This document shows positions 1-9,809 of a DNA stretch of 64,000 bases, piece after piece. This stretch comes from Maliibacterium massiliense (GTDB lineage: Bacteria > Bacillota > Clostridia > Christensenellales > Maliibacteriaceae). The stretch covers positions 806,001-870,000 of the forward strand of contig NZ_LR026983.1 in the NCBI RefSeq assembly GCF_900604345.1, in the 5' to 3' direction. Under the pieces are notes generated by a model that worked only from the letters and a program-made list of their open reading frames with translations, searched no databases and was not told the DNA's origin. Within the stretch, counting starts at the first letter, position 1; every line of letters begins with the position of its first letter. A program made the position numbers and the translations under genes.

Positions 1-2625
1 CTTACCCATGCCCAGCTCCGCGCCCCAGGGACGAAAATCCGAGCGCTTGAGCGAGCGCAGCACCCCCCAGGCGATGTTACAGCACATCCCCTGCAGGCGC
101 GCGCGCAGCGCCTGAGAGGCGGCGTCCGCATCCAAACGGGCCAGATACCCCTGCGGCGCCTCCTCCACCATGCGCGCAAAGGTGCGCGCTACCCAAGTGC
201 TGCACGCCGCCTCATCCGCCGTGGCCACATCCAGCGCGCCACACATGATGTCGCTTGCAAGGGCGAAGAGCACGTCGTGCAATAGGGAGCCGGTGTCCCT
301 GCGCGCGCCGGGGGCGTGCACCTCGCGCTCCCGCGCACGCAGGCCGTAGCGCGCAAGATGGGAAAACGGGCACACGGCGAACTGCTCCAGCTGGGTAACC
401 GCCATCGACAGGGGGCGCGCAAACAGCTCCTGGGCGAGCTTTACGGGCAGCGGGGGCACCGCGTTGTCATAATCAAGCGCGCGGCGCACGCTGGCAAGGC
501 GGCTCTGCCAGGTTTCCTCCCCCTCGTACCAGAGTGCGGCCGCGTCCACCCACGCGGGGTAGGCGAGGCCGTCCTTTTTGCGGCGCAGGCCCGCCACCAT
601 GCGCGGGAACGTGCCGCCCGGCGTGGCGAGCGCGTCGGCGCAATCGTCCCGGCTGCAGCGGGGAAAGATGCCCTCCAGGCGGGCAAGCAGCGGCGCGGGC
701 GAGAGCGGTTCGCCCGCCACGTCGCCCAGCGGGCAGCTGACGCACAAAAGCTCCCTTGCGCGCGTCAGCGCGCCGTAGAGATCCCGCCGCAGCTGCGCGG
801 CATAGTGTTTGGCGGAAAATCCGATGGCAAGTTCCGCCTCGCTGCGCAGCGCCTGGCAGTCCGCATCATCCAGCAGCGCGCCGTCCTCGCCGGATACGCC
901 CAGCGCCTCGTCGGTCGCGCCCACCACAAACAGGGCGCGCACGCCTGCGCTGCGCCAGCGGCGCAGGCTGGATACCGTCACGCGGTCCAGCGTGGTGGGG
1001 ATGATGCCCAGCTCCACGCCGGCAAAGCCCTCCTCTAAAAGCGCCCCCATCTCGCGCAGGGAGATCTCCTCCTGCGCGCTGACGCTGCCCAGCTGGCCCA
1101 GCACGCCGCAGGTGGCCTCCCATACCTGCGCGCAGGCGGCCGCCTCCTCCAATAGGTCGTGCCGCTGTAAATCCGCCACAAACGCCTCCAAATGCTGGGG
1201 CACATGCAGCGCCTCCAGGCAGTCAAACAGCACGTCCACCCGCGCGCGCGCGCGCGTCTCTCTGCGCATGCGGGCGATGTACGTATCCAGCGTGCCCACG
1301 ATCAGCGCGCGGGCCGCTTCTACATTTTCAGGCGCCTCGCGCCAGGGCATATGCCATGCGCGCGCGCCGTCAATGCCCCGGGCCAGCACCAGGTTCTCCA
1401 GCGCAAAGGCGGTTTCATCGTCCACATCGGTCATGCCGCTTTTAAGCAGCGCCAGCACGTTGCGCGTGGCGTAACCGCCCGCAAGCAGCAGCAGCGTGCG
1501 CTGCAGCGCCTCCATGGCGGGGCTGTGCAGCACCGGCCGCTTGAAATCGTAAAACGCGGGGATGCCGTGGCGCACCAGCGCGTGCTCCATGCGCGCGCAG
1601 TCCCCCGCCACGTCGCAGAGCACCACCGCAATCTCCCGGTAGCGGTAACCCTGCTGCCGGCACAGCGACACGATGCGGCGCGCTACCACGTCCGCCTCCT
1701 CGTCGGGCGAGACGGGCCGCAGCAGCGCGATGGCGGACGCGTCCTTGGGATAGACCTTTGTGGGGTACTGGTAGAGCTGCGCCTCCAGGTGTGCAAGCGC
1801 CGCGTCATGCGCGCGTTTGTTGCCCGCAAGGCGCACCGTCTCGCACGGCCAGCCGCGCTGCACCGCCAGATCGCGCAGGCGGGCGCGCAGGGCGCGCTCC
1901 ACATCAAAGAGGGGATTCTGCGCGGCGGTCTCGTCGGCGTCGATGCAGAAGGTCACCGTCATATCCGCCGATGCGCACATCAGCGCATAGAGCACCTGCT
2001 CCAGCTGGGGCGTCAGGCTCTCAATGCCGTCGATATAGAGATGCGCGCCCTGCAAAAAGAGCGCCTGAGGTATGCGCGCGGCCACCTCGGCCATCGCGTC
2101 GGTTGCGGCAAACCCCGCCTGCACCAGGTAGGACGCGCCCGCCTCCATGATCAGCGCGGTATCAAAGAGCTTATCGCGCAGATGGGGGGATTGCACGCGC
2201 CCCGCCGCGTCGCGCAGGTCGTCTGGTTGCACGCAGAACTGGCGCAGCAGCGCCATCTGGCGGGCGATGCGCGCGGCAAAGCCCCGCAGCCCCACACTGC
2301 CGCCGTAGAGCAGCAGCTGGTCCTTGATGCGCGAAAGCACAACCCGCATGGCCATGGCCTGGCCCGTGGCGTCCAACCGGCTCTGCGCCAGGCCGCCGGT
2401 TGCGTCCAGCACGCGCGTGCACAGGCGCGCAAAGCTGGTCACCTCCACCTCCAGCAGCCCCGCGTCCCCGCTCTGCTCCAGATAGCGCCGCTCCGCCTCG
2501 GCGGTATACTGCTGTGGCACGATCAGCAGCACCTTTTGCATGCCCGCGTGCACCTGCTGCGCCATCTGGCGCAGCACATAGGTGCTCTTGCCCGTTCCCG
2601 CGCGGCCCACCACCATGCGCAGCAT
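1..2625 (-). CDS. addB: AddB, ATP-dependent helicase/nuclease subunit B (3' part beyond window)
   Basis: An uninterrupted minus-strand frame of 875 codons runs from an ATG at 2625 to the window edge. AddB pairs with AddA to resect double-strand breaks for RecA loading and is the Firmicutes counterpart of RecBCD. The N-terminus starts MLRMVVGRAGTGKST, a Walker A motif at about residues 7-15. Near the visible end lies FAVCPFSHLARYGL, the motif carrying the first cysteine of the AddB iron-sulfur cluster; the nuclease core and remaining cysteines lie outside the window. Family length is about 1100-1200 residues, so roughly three quarters is present. AGGAG lies about 10 bases before the start. The gene follows topB by 28 bases, probably in one operon; addA would be expected beyond base 1. 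Confidence 0.92.
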   Translation of the reverse strand, partial: MLRMVVGRAGTGKSTYVLRQMAQQVHAGMQKVLLIVPQQYTAEAERRYLEQSGDAGLLEVEVTSFARLCTRVLDATGGLAQSRLDATGQAMAMRVVLSRIKDQLLLYGGSVGLRGFAARIARQMALLRQFCVQPDDLRDAAGRVQSPHLRDKLFDTALIMEAGASYLVQAGFAATDAMAEVAARIPQALFLQGAHLYIDGIESLTPQLEQVLYALMCASADMTVTFCIDADETAAQNPLFDVERALRARLRDLAVQRGWPCETVRLAGNKRAHDAALAHLEAQLYQYPTKVYPKDASAIALLRPVSPDEEADVVARRIVSLCRQQGYRYREIAVVLCDVAGDCARMEHALVRHGIPAFYDFKRPVLHSPAMEALQRTLLLLAGGYATRNVLALLKSGMTDVDDETAFALENLVLARGIDGARAWHMPWREAPENVEAARALIVGTLDTYIARMRRETRARARVDVLFDCLEALHVPQHLEAFVADLQRHDLLEEAAACAQVWEATCGVLGQLGSVSAQEEISLREMGALLEEGFAGVELGIIPTTLDRVTVSSLRRWRSAGVRALFVVGATDEALGVSGEDGALLDDADCQALRSEAELAIGFSAKHYAAQLRRDLYGALTRARELLCVSCPLGDVAGEPLSPAPLLARLEGIFPRCSRDDCADALATPGGTFPRMVAGLRRKKDGLAYPAWVDAAALWYEGEETWQSRLASVRRALDYDNAVPPLPVKLAQELFARPLSMAVTQLEQFAVCPFSHLARYGLRAREREVHAPGARRDTGSLLHDVLFALASDIMCGALDVATADEAACSTWVARTFARMVEEAPQGYLARLDADAASQALRARLQGMCCNIAWGVLRSLKRSDFRPWGAELGMGK

Positions 2626-2653
2626 CAAAACATCGCCTCTCCTTCGTCCCGTG

Positions 2654-4786
2654 TCAATCGTCCTTTGCCGCCGGCGCCTTTTTTTCAAACGTCAGCGTGT
2701 GGTCCGCCCGCACCACGATCGTGCCCGTGCGCCCCGCAAGGCGCCCCTCCTTAAGCAGGGCCTCCACGTGCTTGGCGGTAAGCATGGGCCCTCCCAATCG
2801 CCTGAGGCCGTCTTTCCACCAGGTAAACTTGCAGCCTTCGCGCCAGCGGGTGCAGTAGTACGCCTTGGCGTTCTCCCGGATCTCCCCCTGGCCACAGAGG
2901 GGACACGCGCCCAGCGCGAGGCCGGGCGCGGACGCCCCCCTGCGCCCCTTTGTTTTGGCGCTGCGTTCAAAGCGCACCGTCTGGGGATCCTCCTTGGCGT
3001 GCAGCACGATAAACTGCACAAACCTGCGGATGCTCTGGGCAAAGGGCTCCTCCTGCATCTGGCCGCGCGCCATCTTCGAGAGGCTCTGCTCCCATTTGCC
3101 CGTAAGCTCCGGCGAGCGCATCTCCTCGGGCAGGATGCCGATCAAATCCACGCCCTTCTGGGTGGGCACAAGCGCCTTGCCTCTACGCTTGATATACTCC
3201 GTATCGATCAAACGCTCGATAATCGCCGCGCGCGTGGCGGGCGTGCCCAGGCCGCTGTCCTTCATCTGCTCGCGCAGCGCCTCGTCCTCGATCATGCGGC
3301 CCGCGTGCTCCATGGCAGAGAGCAGCGTCGCCTCGGTGTAGGGCGCGGGCGGCTTTGTCTCCTTCTTTTGGCTGGATACCTTCTCCACTTTGCGCGTCTC
3401 TCCTTCAGAAACTGCGGGCAGGGTCTCGGCGGGCTCATCGTCTTGCTTTTTCCCAGCCTTGGCCTCCGCGCTCTTGGGATAGAGCGCCTTCCACCCCAGC
3501 TGGCGCGTGATCCTTCCTTTGGTGATAAACGCATCGACGTCCACGCGCGTGGTGACGCGCACGTCCTCATACTCCCATGCGGGGTAAAATACCGCCACAA
3601 AGCGGCGGCAGATGCGGTCGTACACCTTCTGTTCGTCGGGCGAGAGTGCGGCAAAATCGCACGCACGCCCCGTGGGGATGATGGCGTGATGGTCGCTGAC
3701 GCGCTTGTCGTTGACGATGCGCCCCGATACGGGCAGCTTGTCCAGCGCAAGCAAAGGCGCCGCAAAGGGGGAAAGCGCCGGCACGCCCATGCGCGCCAAG
3801 GCGGGCTTGAGCTTGCCTACCATATCGCCTGTCAGGTAGCGGCTGTCGGTGCGCGGGTAGGTGATGAGCTTTCTGCGCTCGTAGAGCGCCTGCGCCACGG
3901 AGAGTGTCTTTTTGGCCGTAAAGCCAAACATCCGGTTGCAGTCGCGCTGCAGCTCCGTCAAATCGTAGAGCAGCGGCGCACCCTGGCTCTTTTGGTCGCG
4001 CTGCACCTGGCCGATGCGGCCCTGCCTGCCGCGCACGCGCGCAACCACCTGCCTGGCCAATGCCTCGCTGCCCGCGCGCAGCGCGCCGCTACTGGGGTCC
4101 TCCCAAAGCCCTTTGTAATCCCCAAAGTCCGCAGTGATTACCCAGTAGGGCTGGGGCGTAAAGGCGTCGATCTCCTTTTGGCGCGCCACGATAAACTGCA
4201 GCGTGGGCGTCTGCACGCGTCCGATGGACAGCAGCGCGTTGTAGCGCACGGTGTAGGCGCGCGTGGCGTTCATGCCCACCAGCCAGTCCGCCCTGGCACG
4301 GGCGCGCGCCGAGATGTAGAGGTTGTCGTAGCGCTGGGCGCCCTGGATATCCGCAAAGCCCTGCTTGATGGCCGCGTCCGTCATGGAGGAAATCCACAGC
4401 CGCTGCACGGGCTTTTTGCAGCCCGCCATCTCGTAAATCCAGCGGAAGATCAGCTCCCCCTCCCGCCCCGCGTCGGTCGCGCAGATGATGCTGTCGATCT
4501 CGCTTGCGTTCATCCACTTTTTGACCACGCCAAACTGCTTTTTCGTTTTCGGCAGCACCTTTAAAGGGATGTCTTGCGGCAGCATGGGCAGCGCCTCGAG
4601 CGTCCAGCGCTTGTACTTCGGGTCGAGATTCTCCGGCTCTGCCAGGCCCACCAAATGCCCCAGCGCCCAGGTGACCACGTGCGTCTCTCCCTGGCGAAAA
4701 CCCTCCCCGCGCTGCGTGCACTTGAGCACGCGCGCGATGTCCGCACCCACGCTTGGCTTCTCCGCCACCACCAGTATCCGTCCCAT
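2654..4786 (-). CDS. topB: DNA topoisomerase III (type IA)
   Basis: A 710-residue type IA topoisomerase that relaxes or decatenates DNA through a 5'-phosphotyrosyl intermediate. It opens with a Toprim domain (MGRILVVAEKPSVGAD) and has the acidic Toprim motif DAGREGELIF near residue 105. SIGRVQTPTLQ follows, and the catalytic tyrosine is in LITYPRTDSR (about Tyr310). The C-terminus has a zinc-finger-like CPLCG segment and a trailing Topo C repeat, as in many Clostridial TopB proteins. The ATG at 4786 is chosen because GGGAG precedes it by about 8 bases and the protein then begins at the Toprim strand; an upstream ATG at 4801 has no Shine-Dalgarno sequence. addB follows. Confidence 0.95.
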   Translation of the reverse strand: MGRILVVAEKPSVGADIARVLKCTQRGEGFRQGETHVVTWALGHLVGLAEPENLDPKYKRWTLEALPMLPQDIPLKVLPKTKKQFGVVKKWMNASEIDSIICATDAGREGELIFRWIYEMAGCKKPVQRLWISSMTDAAIKQGFADIQGAQRYDNLYISARARARADWLVGMNATRAYTVRYNALLSIGRVQTPTLQFIVARQKEIDAFTPQPYWVITADFGDYKGLWEDPSSGALRAGSEALARQVVARVRGRQGRIGQVQRDQKSQGAPLLYDLTELQRDCNRMFGFTAKKTLSVAQALYERRKLITYPRTDSRYLTGDMVGKLKPALARMGVPALSPFAAPLLALDKLPVSGRIVNDKRVSDHHAIIPTGRACDFAALSPDEQKVYDRICRRFVAVFYPAWEYEDVRVTTRVDVDAFITKGRITRQLGWKALYPKSAEAKAGKKQDDEPAETLPAVSEGETRKVEKVSSQKKETKPPAPYTEATLLSAMEHAGRMIEDEALREQMKDSGLGTPATRAAIIERLIDTEYIKRRGKALVPTQKGVDLIGILPEEMRSPELTGKWEQSLSKMARGQMQEEPFAQSIRRFVQFIVLHAKEDPQTVRFERSAKTKGRRGASAPGLALGACPLCGQGEIRENAKAYYCTRWREGCKFTWWKDGLRRLGGPMLTAKHVEALLKEGRLAGRTGTIVVRADHTLTFEKKAPAAKDD

Positions 4787-4831
4787 TGCATCGTCTCCCA
4801 TGCCGGCATTTCGCGCCTGTCGATTGCATCT

Positions 4832-4837
4832 ATTATA
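4832..4837 (-). promoter_or_regulatory. Probable -10 of the topB-addB promoter
   Basis: On the minus strand a perfect TATAAT lies 45 bases before the topB ATG. The -35 region is poor, so this rests on the -10 box and its position. It is divergent from the tRNA-Ser promoter. Confidence 0.45.
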
Positions 4838-4907
4838 CATCATCGCGCAGGGCTTCGCCTAGGCGTCCAACGCGGCGTATGTTTTACGCCGGTTGTGGCA
4901 AAGCTTA

Positions 4908-4937
4908 TTGACAATGCCTCTTCTCCTTTGGTATACT
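4908..4937 (+). promoter_or_regulatory. Sigma-A-type promoter of the tRNA-Ser genes
   Basis: TTGACA (4908-4913) and TATACT (4932-4937) are separated by 18 bases and end 14 bases before the first tRNA gene. This is a near-consensus promoter, as expected for a stable RNA. Confidence 0.85.
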
Positions 4938-4951
4938 TGTTAGGCATCCGT

Positions 4952-5040
4952 GGAGAGATGTCCGAGTGGTTTAAGGAGCTAGTCTTGAAAACTAGTGATG
5001 CCGCAAGGCACCGGGGGTTCAAATCCCTCTCTCTCCGCCA
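4952..5040 (+). tRNA. tRNA-Ser(UGA)
   Basis: An 89-base class II tRNA with a long variable arm. The acceptor stem GGAGAGA pairs with TCTCTCC before an encoded GCCA. The anticodon stem CTAGT/ACTAG encloses loop CTTGAAA, giving anticodon TGA (4986-4988). The T-arm contains GGGTTCAAATCCC. It reads UCA and, by wobble, other UCN serine codons. Confidence 0.95.
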
Positions 5041-5073
5041 GAAAACTTTATAGCGCATGATGATAGAGGGCAT

Positions 5074-5164
5074 GGAGAAGTACTCAAGTGGCCGAAGAGG
5101 CGCCCCTGCTAAGGGTGTAGATCGGGCAACCGATGCGAGGGTTCAAATCCCTCCTTCTCCGCCA
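5074..5164 (+). tRNA. tRNA-Ser(GCU)
   Basis: A 91-base class II tRNA with a long variable arm, 33 bases after the UGA isoacceptor. Acceptor GGAGAAG pairs with CTTCTCC, followed by encoded GCCA. Loop CTGCTAA gives anticodon GCT (5108-5110), reading AGC/AGU. The T-arm contains GGGTTCAAATCCC. It is probably cotranscribed with the upstream tRNA. Confidence 0.95.
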
Positions 5165-5183
5165 GCGGCAAGTTGCCGCCTCC

Positions 5184-5219
5184 AAAATCGCATCTTCCAT
5201 TGTGAGGATGCGATTTTTT
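5184..5219 (+). terminator. Rho-independent terminator of the tRNA-Ser pair
   Basis: AAAATCGCATC and GATGCGATTTTTT form a stem with a 12-base loop followed by a T-run, 19 bases after the second tRNA. Confidence 0.85.
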
Positions 5220-5869
5220 GTTGCCCGAAACAAAGCGTCCATATCGTCAAGGCCTGCCAAGCCGGAGCAAAGTTTCCTTTGCTCTAGCCTTTTTGCAAAA
5301 ACAAACCATCCGCCCGCTGCCTTGCTCCTCGTTCTGCGCAAAAGGTCACGCTACGCCTTTGCTGCTCGCTTATAAACGCGGGCGCGGCGCGCCGGCTTGC
5401 TAACAACCTTTTTCGGGGGCACAAGGATTCAAATGCATCCACCTAACTGCCGGAAATATCTTTTTTATAGTCCTTAGACAGCGTCAAGTTGCTGCCTCCA
5501 AAGTCGCAACGTACTTTTGTGGGCTGTGCTCCTTTTTAAAGCCCGTAAATGGGCTTCCTCCCGCCAGGCTTTTTCAGCGTCCAGCCTTGCGCCAAGGGCG
5601 CGGCCTGCGCTTGCAGGTTGCGGTGTTTTCTGCGTCTAAAAGTGCACCTCCGTTTCCCAAAGCCTCTCAAGCGGACAGCGCTCCATTTCAAAGCGGCATC
5701 TGCCATGGCAGTGGGTGCGCAAAATGGGACGGTCTTTCACAGGTATTGACGGGAGCGGCGCTGCGCCAGCTCGCCCGCGCCTCCCTTGCCAATGTATCGC
5801 GCGCGTGCTACAACTAATATAGGTGTTTTTTCTGGCGCTGCATCATTTTGCAAAGGGGAGGCGGGGAAC
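5220..5869. other. Gene-free stretch with a degenerate copy of the tRNA 3' flank
   Basis: No reading frame here has a convincing start, Shine-Dalgarno sequence or protein-like composition. Around 5477-5515 a segment beginning agcgtcaagttgctgcctcc resembles the sequence just after the second tRNA-Ser (about 5163-5195). A T-arm-like GGATTCAAAT occurs near 5427. The stretch may be the scar of a duplicated tRNA region or an old insertion. The last 85 bases lead into the GGDEF gene. Confidence 0.4.
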
Positions 5870-7516
5870 ATGTCACATCTGCACAAAGGGGTCGTCTGCG
5901 CGGTTGCCTTCCTGCTATTGCTTGCCGCCGTGGCAGGGGCGGCGGCCCTTTCCCTCCCCTATGCGGACGATGTGCGCCTTCAATGGGGAAGTGTGGCGCA
6001 CGCTTCCGAAAGGTGGGATGTGTCCGTATCGCCGCACGGGCATACGGCTACCCTGCAGACCACGCTGGGCGGCACGCTTCCTCCAGAAGCTTCGATCGCC
6101 TTTGCGTGCGGCTTTATGTCCTGCCGCGCGTACCTGGACGGCGCGCTGTTCTACACCTACGGAGAGACCCCCCACGCGCCGTTCCAGAGCGTTTTGGGGC
6201 GTCCCTACCTGGTCGTGCCACTGCCAAAAGACGCGCAGGGCAAGCAGCTGCGACTGGAGCTGACGTCCGTCAGAGGACCCATACAGAGCCAGAGCGCGTC
6301 GCAGCTCGCGCGCCAGGTCTATCTGGGCGCGCGGGGGGATATTCTGTTCTTTTTGCTGCAAAAAAACGCCGGCCCCCTGTTTTTCAGTGCGGCGTCGCTG
6401 CTGCTGGGCCTGCTGTTTTTGCTGCTGGCCATCTTTGTGCGCGTCAAGCGGCACATCTTTCATGCCTACCACGGTTTTCTGTTCCTGGGGATGTTTGTGC
6501 TGCTGGCGGGCCTGTGGATCGCAAGCGACGCGACCCTCCTGCAGTTTATCACAGGCAATGTGCAGGGCGTGTTTCTGCTCTCCTTCCTGTGCTTTATGCT
6601 GATGCCCCTGCCTCTGCTGTTATTTGTGCGCACCACCCAGGTGCACGGCAAGGCAGCCCTGGATATATGCGCGCTTGGGCTGATGCTCAACATGCTGTTG
6701 TGCCTGGCCCTGCATTTTGGCGGCGTCGCCCCGCTGAGCGACACGGTGTGGATGACGCACCTGTGGCTGCTCGGGTGCATGGTGCTGCTTTTTGTGCTCT
6801 GCATCCGCGAGAGGCGGGTCTATCGTCACACCGCCGCGCGGGAGATACTCATCGCCCTGGTCGTGCTGTGCGCGGGCGTTCTGCTCTCCATGGTGCAGTT
6901 TTACGGGCGGCCGCTGGGAGACAACTCCTTTTTCTTCCGCATCGGGCTGTTCCTCTTTATTTTGCTGCTCAGCGCGGCGGCCTTCAGGCGGGCGCTCGCA
7001 ATGTTTGGCGCGCATGCGCAGATGGACGCCTATAAGCAGCTGGCCTACACGGACGTGATGACCCGCCTGGGCAACCGCACCGCCTTTGCGCAGGACCAGC
7101 TGGCGCTGCAGAAAGACCCAACGGCGCTTGCGGGCCTTGTGTACGTGATGTTTGATATTAACAACCTCAAGCATACCAACGACACCCGCGGACACGCCGA
7201 GGGGGACCGGCTGATCATCCGCGCGGCCGATTACATCCGCCGCGCGTGGGGGAAGGAGGCCGCGTGCTTCCGCATCGGCGGGGACGAATTTGTGGTGCGG
7301 CTGGTGCACACGCCGCCTGCGCAGGTGGCGCAGGCGCTGTCCCGCCTGGAGGAGCAGATCGCGCAGCAGGAGCGGGCGCAGCAGGTCGCGCTGGACATCG
7401 TGTGGGGATACGCGCTGCAGCGCACGCCGCCTCTTTCGCCTGACGCGCTGCTCAAAGAGGCCGACGCGCAGATGTACGTGGCCAAGCAGCGGCGCAAGGC
7501 CGCGCAGGCGCGCTGA
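5870..7516 (+). CDS. Membrane-anchored diguanylate cyclase (GGDEF protein)
   Basis: A 548-residue protein predicted to make cyclic di-GMP from two GTP. An N-terminal hydrophobic segment (residues about 9-28) precedes a roughly 130-residue extracytoplasmic domain, then about seven membrane helices, then a GGDEF domain over the last 170 residues, an arrangement like 7TMR-DISM receptors. The active-site signature RIGGDEF is intact (GGDEF at 470-474), as is the nucleotide-binding stretch FDINNLKHTNDTRGHAEGD. The usual RxxD inhibitory site before GGDEF is absent, so product inhibition there is unlikely. The ATG at 5870 follows GGGGAGGCGGGGAAC. The gene is monocistronic, and no EAL or other c-di-GMP gene is nearby. 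The ligand is unknown. Confidence 0.88.
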   Translation: MSHLHKGVVCAVAFLLLLAAVAGAAALSLPYADDVRLQWGSVAHASERWDVSVSPHGHTATLQTTLGGTLPPEASIAFACGFMSCRAYLDGALFYTYGETPHAPFQSVLGRPYLVVPLPKDAQGKQLRLELTSVRGPIQSQSASQLARQVYLGARGDILFFLLQKNAGPLFFSAASLLLGLLFLLLAIFVRVKRHIFHAYHGFLFLGMFVLLAGLWIASDATLLQFITGNVQGVFLLSFLCFMLMPLPLLLFVRTTQVHGKAALDICALGLMLNMLLCLALHFGGVAPLSDTVWMTHLWLLGCMVLLFVLCIRERRVYRHTAAREILIALVVLCAGVLLSMVQFYGRPLGDNSFFFRIGLFLFILLLSAAAFRRALAMFGAHAQMDAYKQLAYTDVMTRLGNRTAFAQDQLALQKDPTALAGLVYVMFDINNLKHTNDTRGHAEGDRLIIRAADYIRRAWGKEAACFRIGGDEFVVRLVHTPPAQVAQALSRLEEQIAQQERAQQVALDIVWGYALQRTPPLSPDALLKEADAQMYVAKQRRKAAQAR

Positions 7517-7730
7517 ACGCCAACGTTCCCCTGGCAGACGCGCCACAGCGCTTTTTTGCGGCGCGCACCGGATGCCTTTTACTTGACAGGAGAGCCTTGC
7601 GCCGTGCTGCGGCGTGGGGCATCACGCATACGGCGCGATCAATACATATCTCGGTGTAAAACGCGCTGGGCGGGGTGACGCGTCCGACTCGCGCAAACGC
7701 CGCCTCGCACTGCATGCAAACCAAAACGAT

Positions 7731-7777
7731 ACAGGACCGCTTTGCGCAGCAGCTGGCAAAAGCGGCCCTGTTTTTTT
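7731..7777 (+). terminator. Terminator downstream of the GGDEF gene
   Basis: ACAGGACCGCTTT and AAAGCGGCCCTGT form a long stem with one mismatch, followed by seven T on the plus strand. The T-run abuts the stop codon of the convergent yyaL-like gene. Nothing else is evident between 7517 and 7730. Confidence 0.75.
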
Positions 7778-9809
7778 ATTGTTCGTCAAGCGCTGCGCCC
7801 GCGTTTGCAAAAGCATCCGCAATGCTCTCTGCGGGCGCTGCGCACGCATGGTTCCTGCACAGGTAGTAGCGGCTGCCCGCATCGGGCAGGGGATAGTCCT
7901 GCGTAAAGGGGGCGAGCTGCGCCAGCGCCTGGGCGTGCGCGCGCGTCTTGACCAGCACGTCCAGCCGCAGGGCGGGATGGGCGCGCACAAAGGCGCGCAG
8001 CTGCGCGGGAGGGCCATCCTCCGCAGTGGCGCACACCAGCTGCATGCCGGGCGACTGCGCGCGCAGCAGCGCAAGCAGCGCGTAGGTGTGCCCCGCCGGC
8101 ATGTCCGCGGCGCTGCGCGCCACAAACGCAAGCTGCAAAGAACATGCCTGGCGCCAGCGGTCGTCGGCCAGCAGCGCGTCCAGGCGCACCAGCGCCATGG
8201 CGGCCAGCGCGTTGCCCGAGGGGAGCGCGCCGTCGTACACCTCCTTGGGGCGGGCGATGAGCGTTTCAGCATCACTGGCGTAGAGGAAAAAACCGCCCTG
8301 CGCATCGGCAAAGCGCGCGCGCATCTGCTTTGCCAGCGCGCAGGCCTCCTGGAGGTATTCCAGCTCCAGCGTGGCGCCGTAGAGGTCCAACAGCGCCAGC
8401 GCGTAGGCCGCGTAATCCTCCAGCGTTGCCTCGTGCGCCGCCTCCCCATCGCGCCAGCGCCGCCGCATCCGTCCATCCGGCCCCCGCATATGCGCCTGGA
8501 TGAAGCGCTGGGCGCGCACGGCGGCCTGCAGATAGCGGGGCTTATCCAGCGCGCGCGCCGCCCGCACCAGGGCGCTGATGGCAAGGGCATTCCAGCCCAG
8601 CAGCACCTTGTCGTCCGTGGCCAGGCGCGCGCGGGCGCGCCGGTATTCGTAGAGCCGCGCGCAGGCCGCCTGTACGGATGCGTCCTGCCCAGCAAAGAGG
8701 GGGTTTTTGCGCAGGTTGGGGATGCTCTTGCCCGCAAAGTGCCCCTTTGGCGTGATATCATACCACGCGCAGAACCGCGCCGCATCCCCAGCTGGCAGCG
8801 CGGCGGCCACGTCACCGGGCGTGAGGGCGTAAAATTTGCCCTCCTCACCTTCGCTGTCCGCGTCCTGGCCGCTAAAAAAGCCCCCCTCTGGGTGCGTCAG
8901 CTCCCGCAGCATGTAATCCAGCGTGCGCATGGCCACCGACGCGTAGAGCGGCTCTTTTGTCTGGACAAACGCCTGCATGTACGTATCGGCGAGCAGCGCG
9001 TTGTCGTAGAGCATCTTTTCAAAGTGGGGCACCAGATACTGCGTGTCCGTGCTGTAGCGGGAGAATCCCCCGCCGATGTGGTCAAAGATGCCGCCGCGGT
9101 ACATCTGCCGCAGGGTACGCTCCGCCATAAACTGCGCGCGGGCATCCGCCGCCTCCTGCGCGTAGCGCAGCAGAAACTGCAGGTTATGGGGCGTTGGGAA
9201 TTTGGGCGCACGTCCAAAACCGCCGTTTTTCTCGTCAAACATCCGGTCAAACCAGGCGCGCGCGCCCTGGCACAGGGCATCCGTATCGGGGACGTCCCCA
9301 CTGGGCGCCTCCTGCGTCCGCTGCAGCAGCGCGGTCGCCTGCGCGCCTGCGCGCAGCAGCTCTGCGCGGCTGACCCGCCACGCGTCCTCCACCAGCTTCA
9401 GCAGTTCGAGCAGGCCCATCTGGCCGCGGCTGCTCCCCTTGGGCAGGTACGTACCCGCCCAAAAGGGCTGCTGCTCGGGCGTCATCAGCACGCTCAGCGG
9501 CCAGCCGCCCCCGCCGGTGAGCGCCTGGCAGACCTCCATATACACCGTGTCCACGTCGGGCCGCTCCTCGCGGTCCACCTTGACGGCAATGAAGTATTCG
9601 TTGAGCAGCGCGGCCACCTCGGCATCGGCAAAGGATTCGCGCGCCATCACGTGGCACCAGTGGCACGTGGCGTAGCCCACGCTCAAAAACACCGGCTTGT
9701 CCTCCGCGGCGGCGCGCGCGAAGGCCTGCGCGCCCCACGGGTACCAGTCCACCGGGTTGTCGGCGTGCTGCAATAGATAGGGTGATTTTTCCTGAGAAAG
9801 TCGGTTCAT
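7776..9809 (-). CDS. YyaL-family thioredoxin-domain protein (DUF255/SPATA20-like)
   Basis: A 677-residue cytoplasmic protein. The N-terminal DUF255 thioredoxin-like domain has the family sequences [16 protein letters not shown] and [10 protein letters not shown]; the CHWC pair is the redox-like motif. The rest is an alpha/alpha-barrel region resembling N-acylglucosamine 2-epimerases and glycoside hydrolases, with [20 protein letters not shown]. Length matches the family. The molecular function of bacterial YyaL is not established. Its ATG overlaps the stop of the preceding tocopherol-cyclase-like gene (ATGA at 9806-9809), so the two are translationally coupled. Confidence 0.9.
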   Translation of the reverse strand: MNRLSQEKSPYLLQHADNPVDWYPWGAQAFARAAAEDKPVFLSVGYATCHWCHVMARESFADAEVAALLNEYFIAVKVDREERPDVDTVYMEVCQALTGGGGWPLSVLMTPEQQPFWAGTYLPKGSSRGQMGLLELLKLVEDAWRVSRAELLRAGAQATALLQRTQEAPSGDVPDTDALCQGARAWFDRMFDEKNGGFGRAPKFPTPHNLQFLLRYAQEAADARAQFMAERTLRQMYRGGIFDHIGGGFSRYSTDTQYLVPHFEKMLYDNALLADTYMQAFVQTKEPLYASVAMRTLDYMLRELTHPEGGFFSGQDADSEGEEGKFYALTPGDVAAALPAGDAARFCAWYDITPKGHFAGKSIPNLRKNPLFAGQDASVQAACARLYEYRRARARLATDDKVLLGWNALAISALVRAARALDKPRYLQAAVRAQRFIQAHMRGPDGRMRRRWRDGEAAHEATLEDYAAYALALLDLYGATLELEYLQEACALAKQMRARFADAQGGFFLYASDAETLIARPKEVYDGALPSGNALAAMALVRLDALLADDRWRQACSLQLAFVARSAADMPAGHTYALLALLRAQSPGMQLVCATAEDGPPAQLRAFVRAHPALRLDVLVKTRAHAQALAQLAPFTQDYPLPDAGSRYYLCRNHACAAPAESIADAFANAGAALDEQ

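Noticed and set aside
1192..4564. Long open frames on the plus strand opposite addB and topB (up to 660 codons), rich in Arg, His and Gln
   Set aside because: They are antisense shadows of GC-rich genes: composition is unlike protein, there is no Shine-Dalgarno sequence, and the minus strand carries well-known families across the whole stretch.
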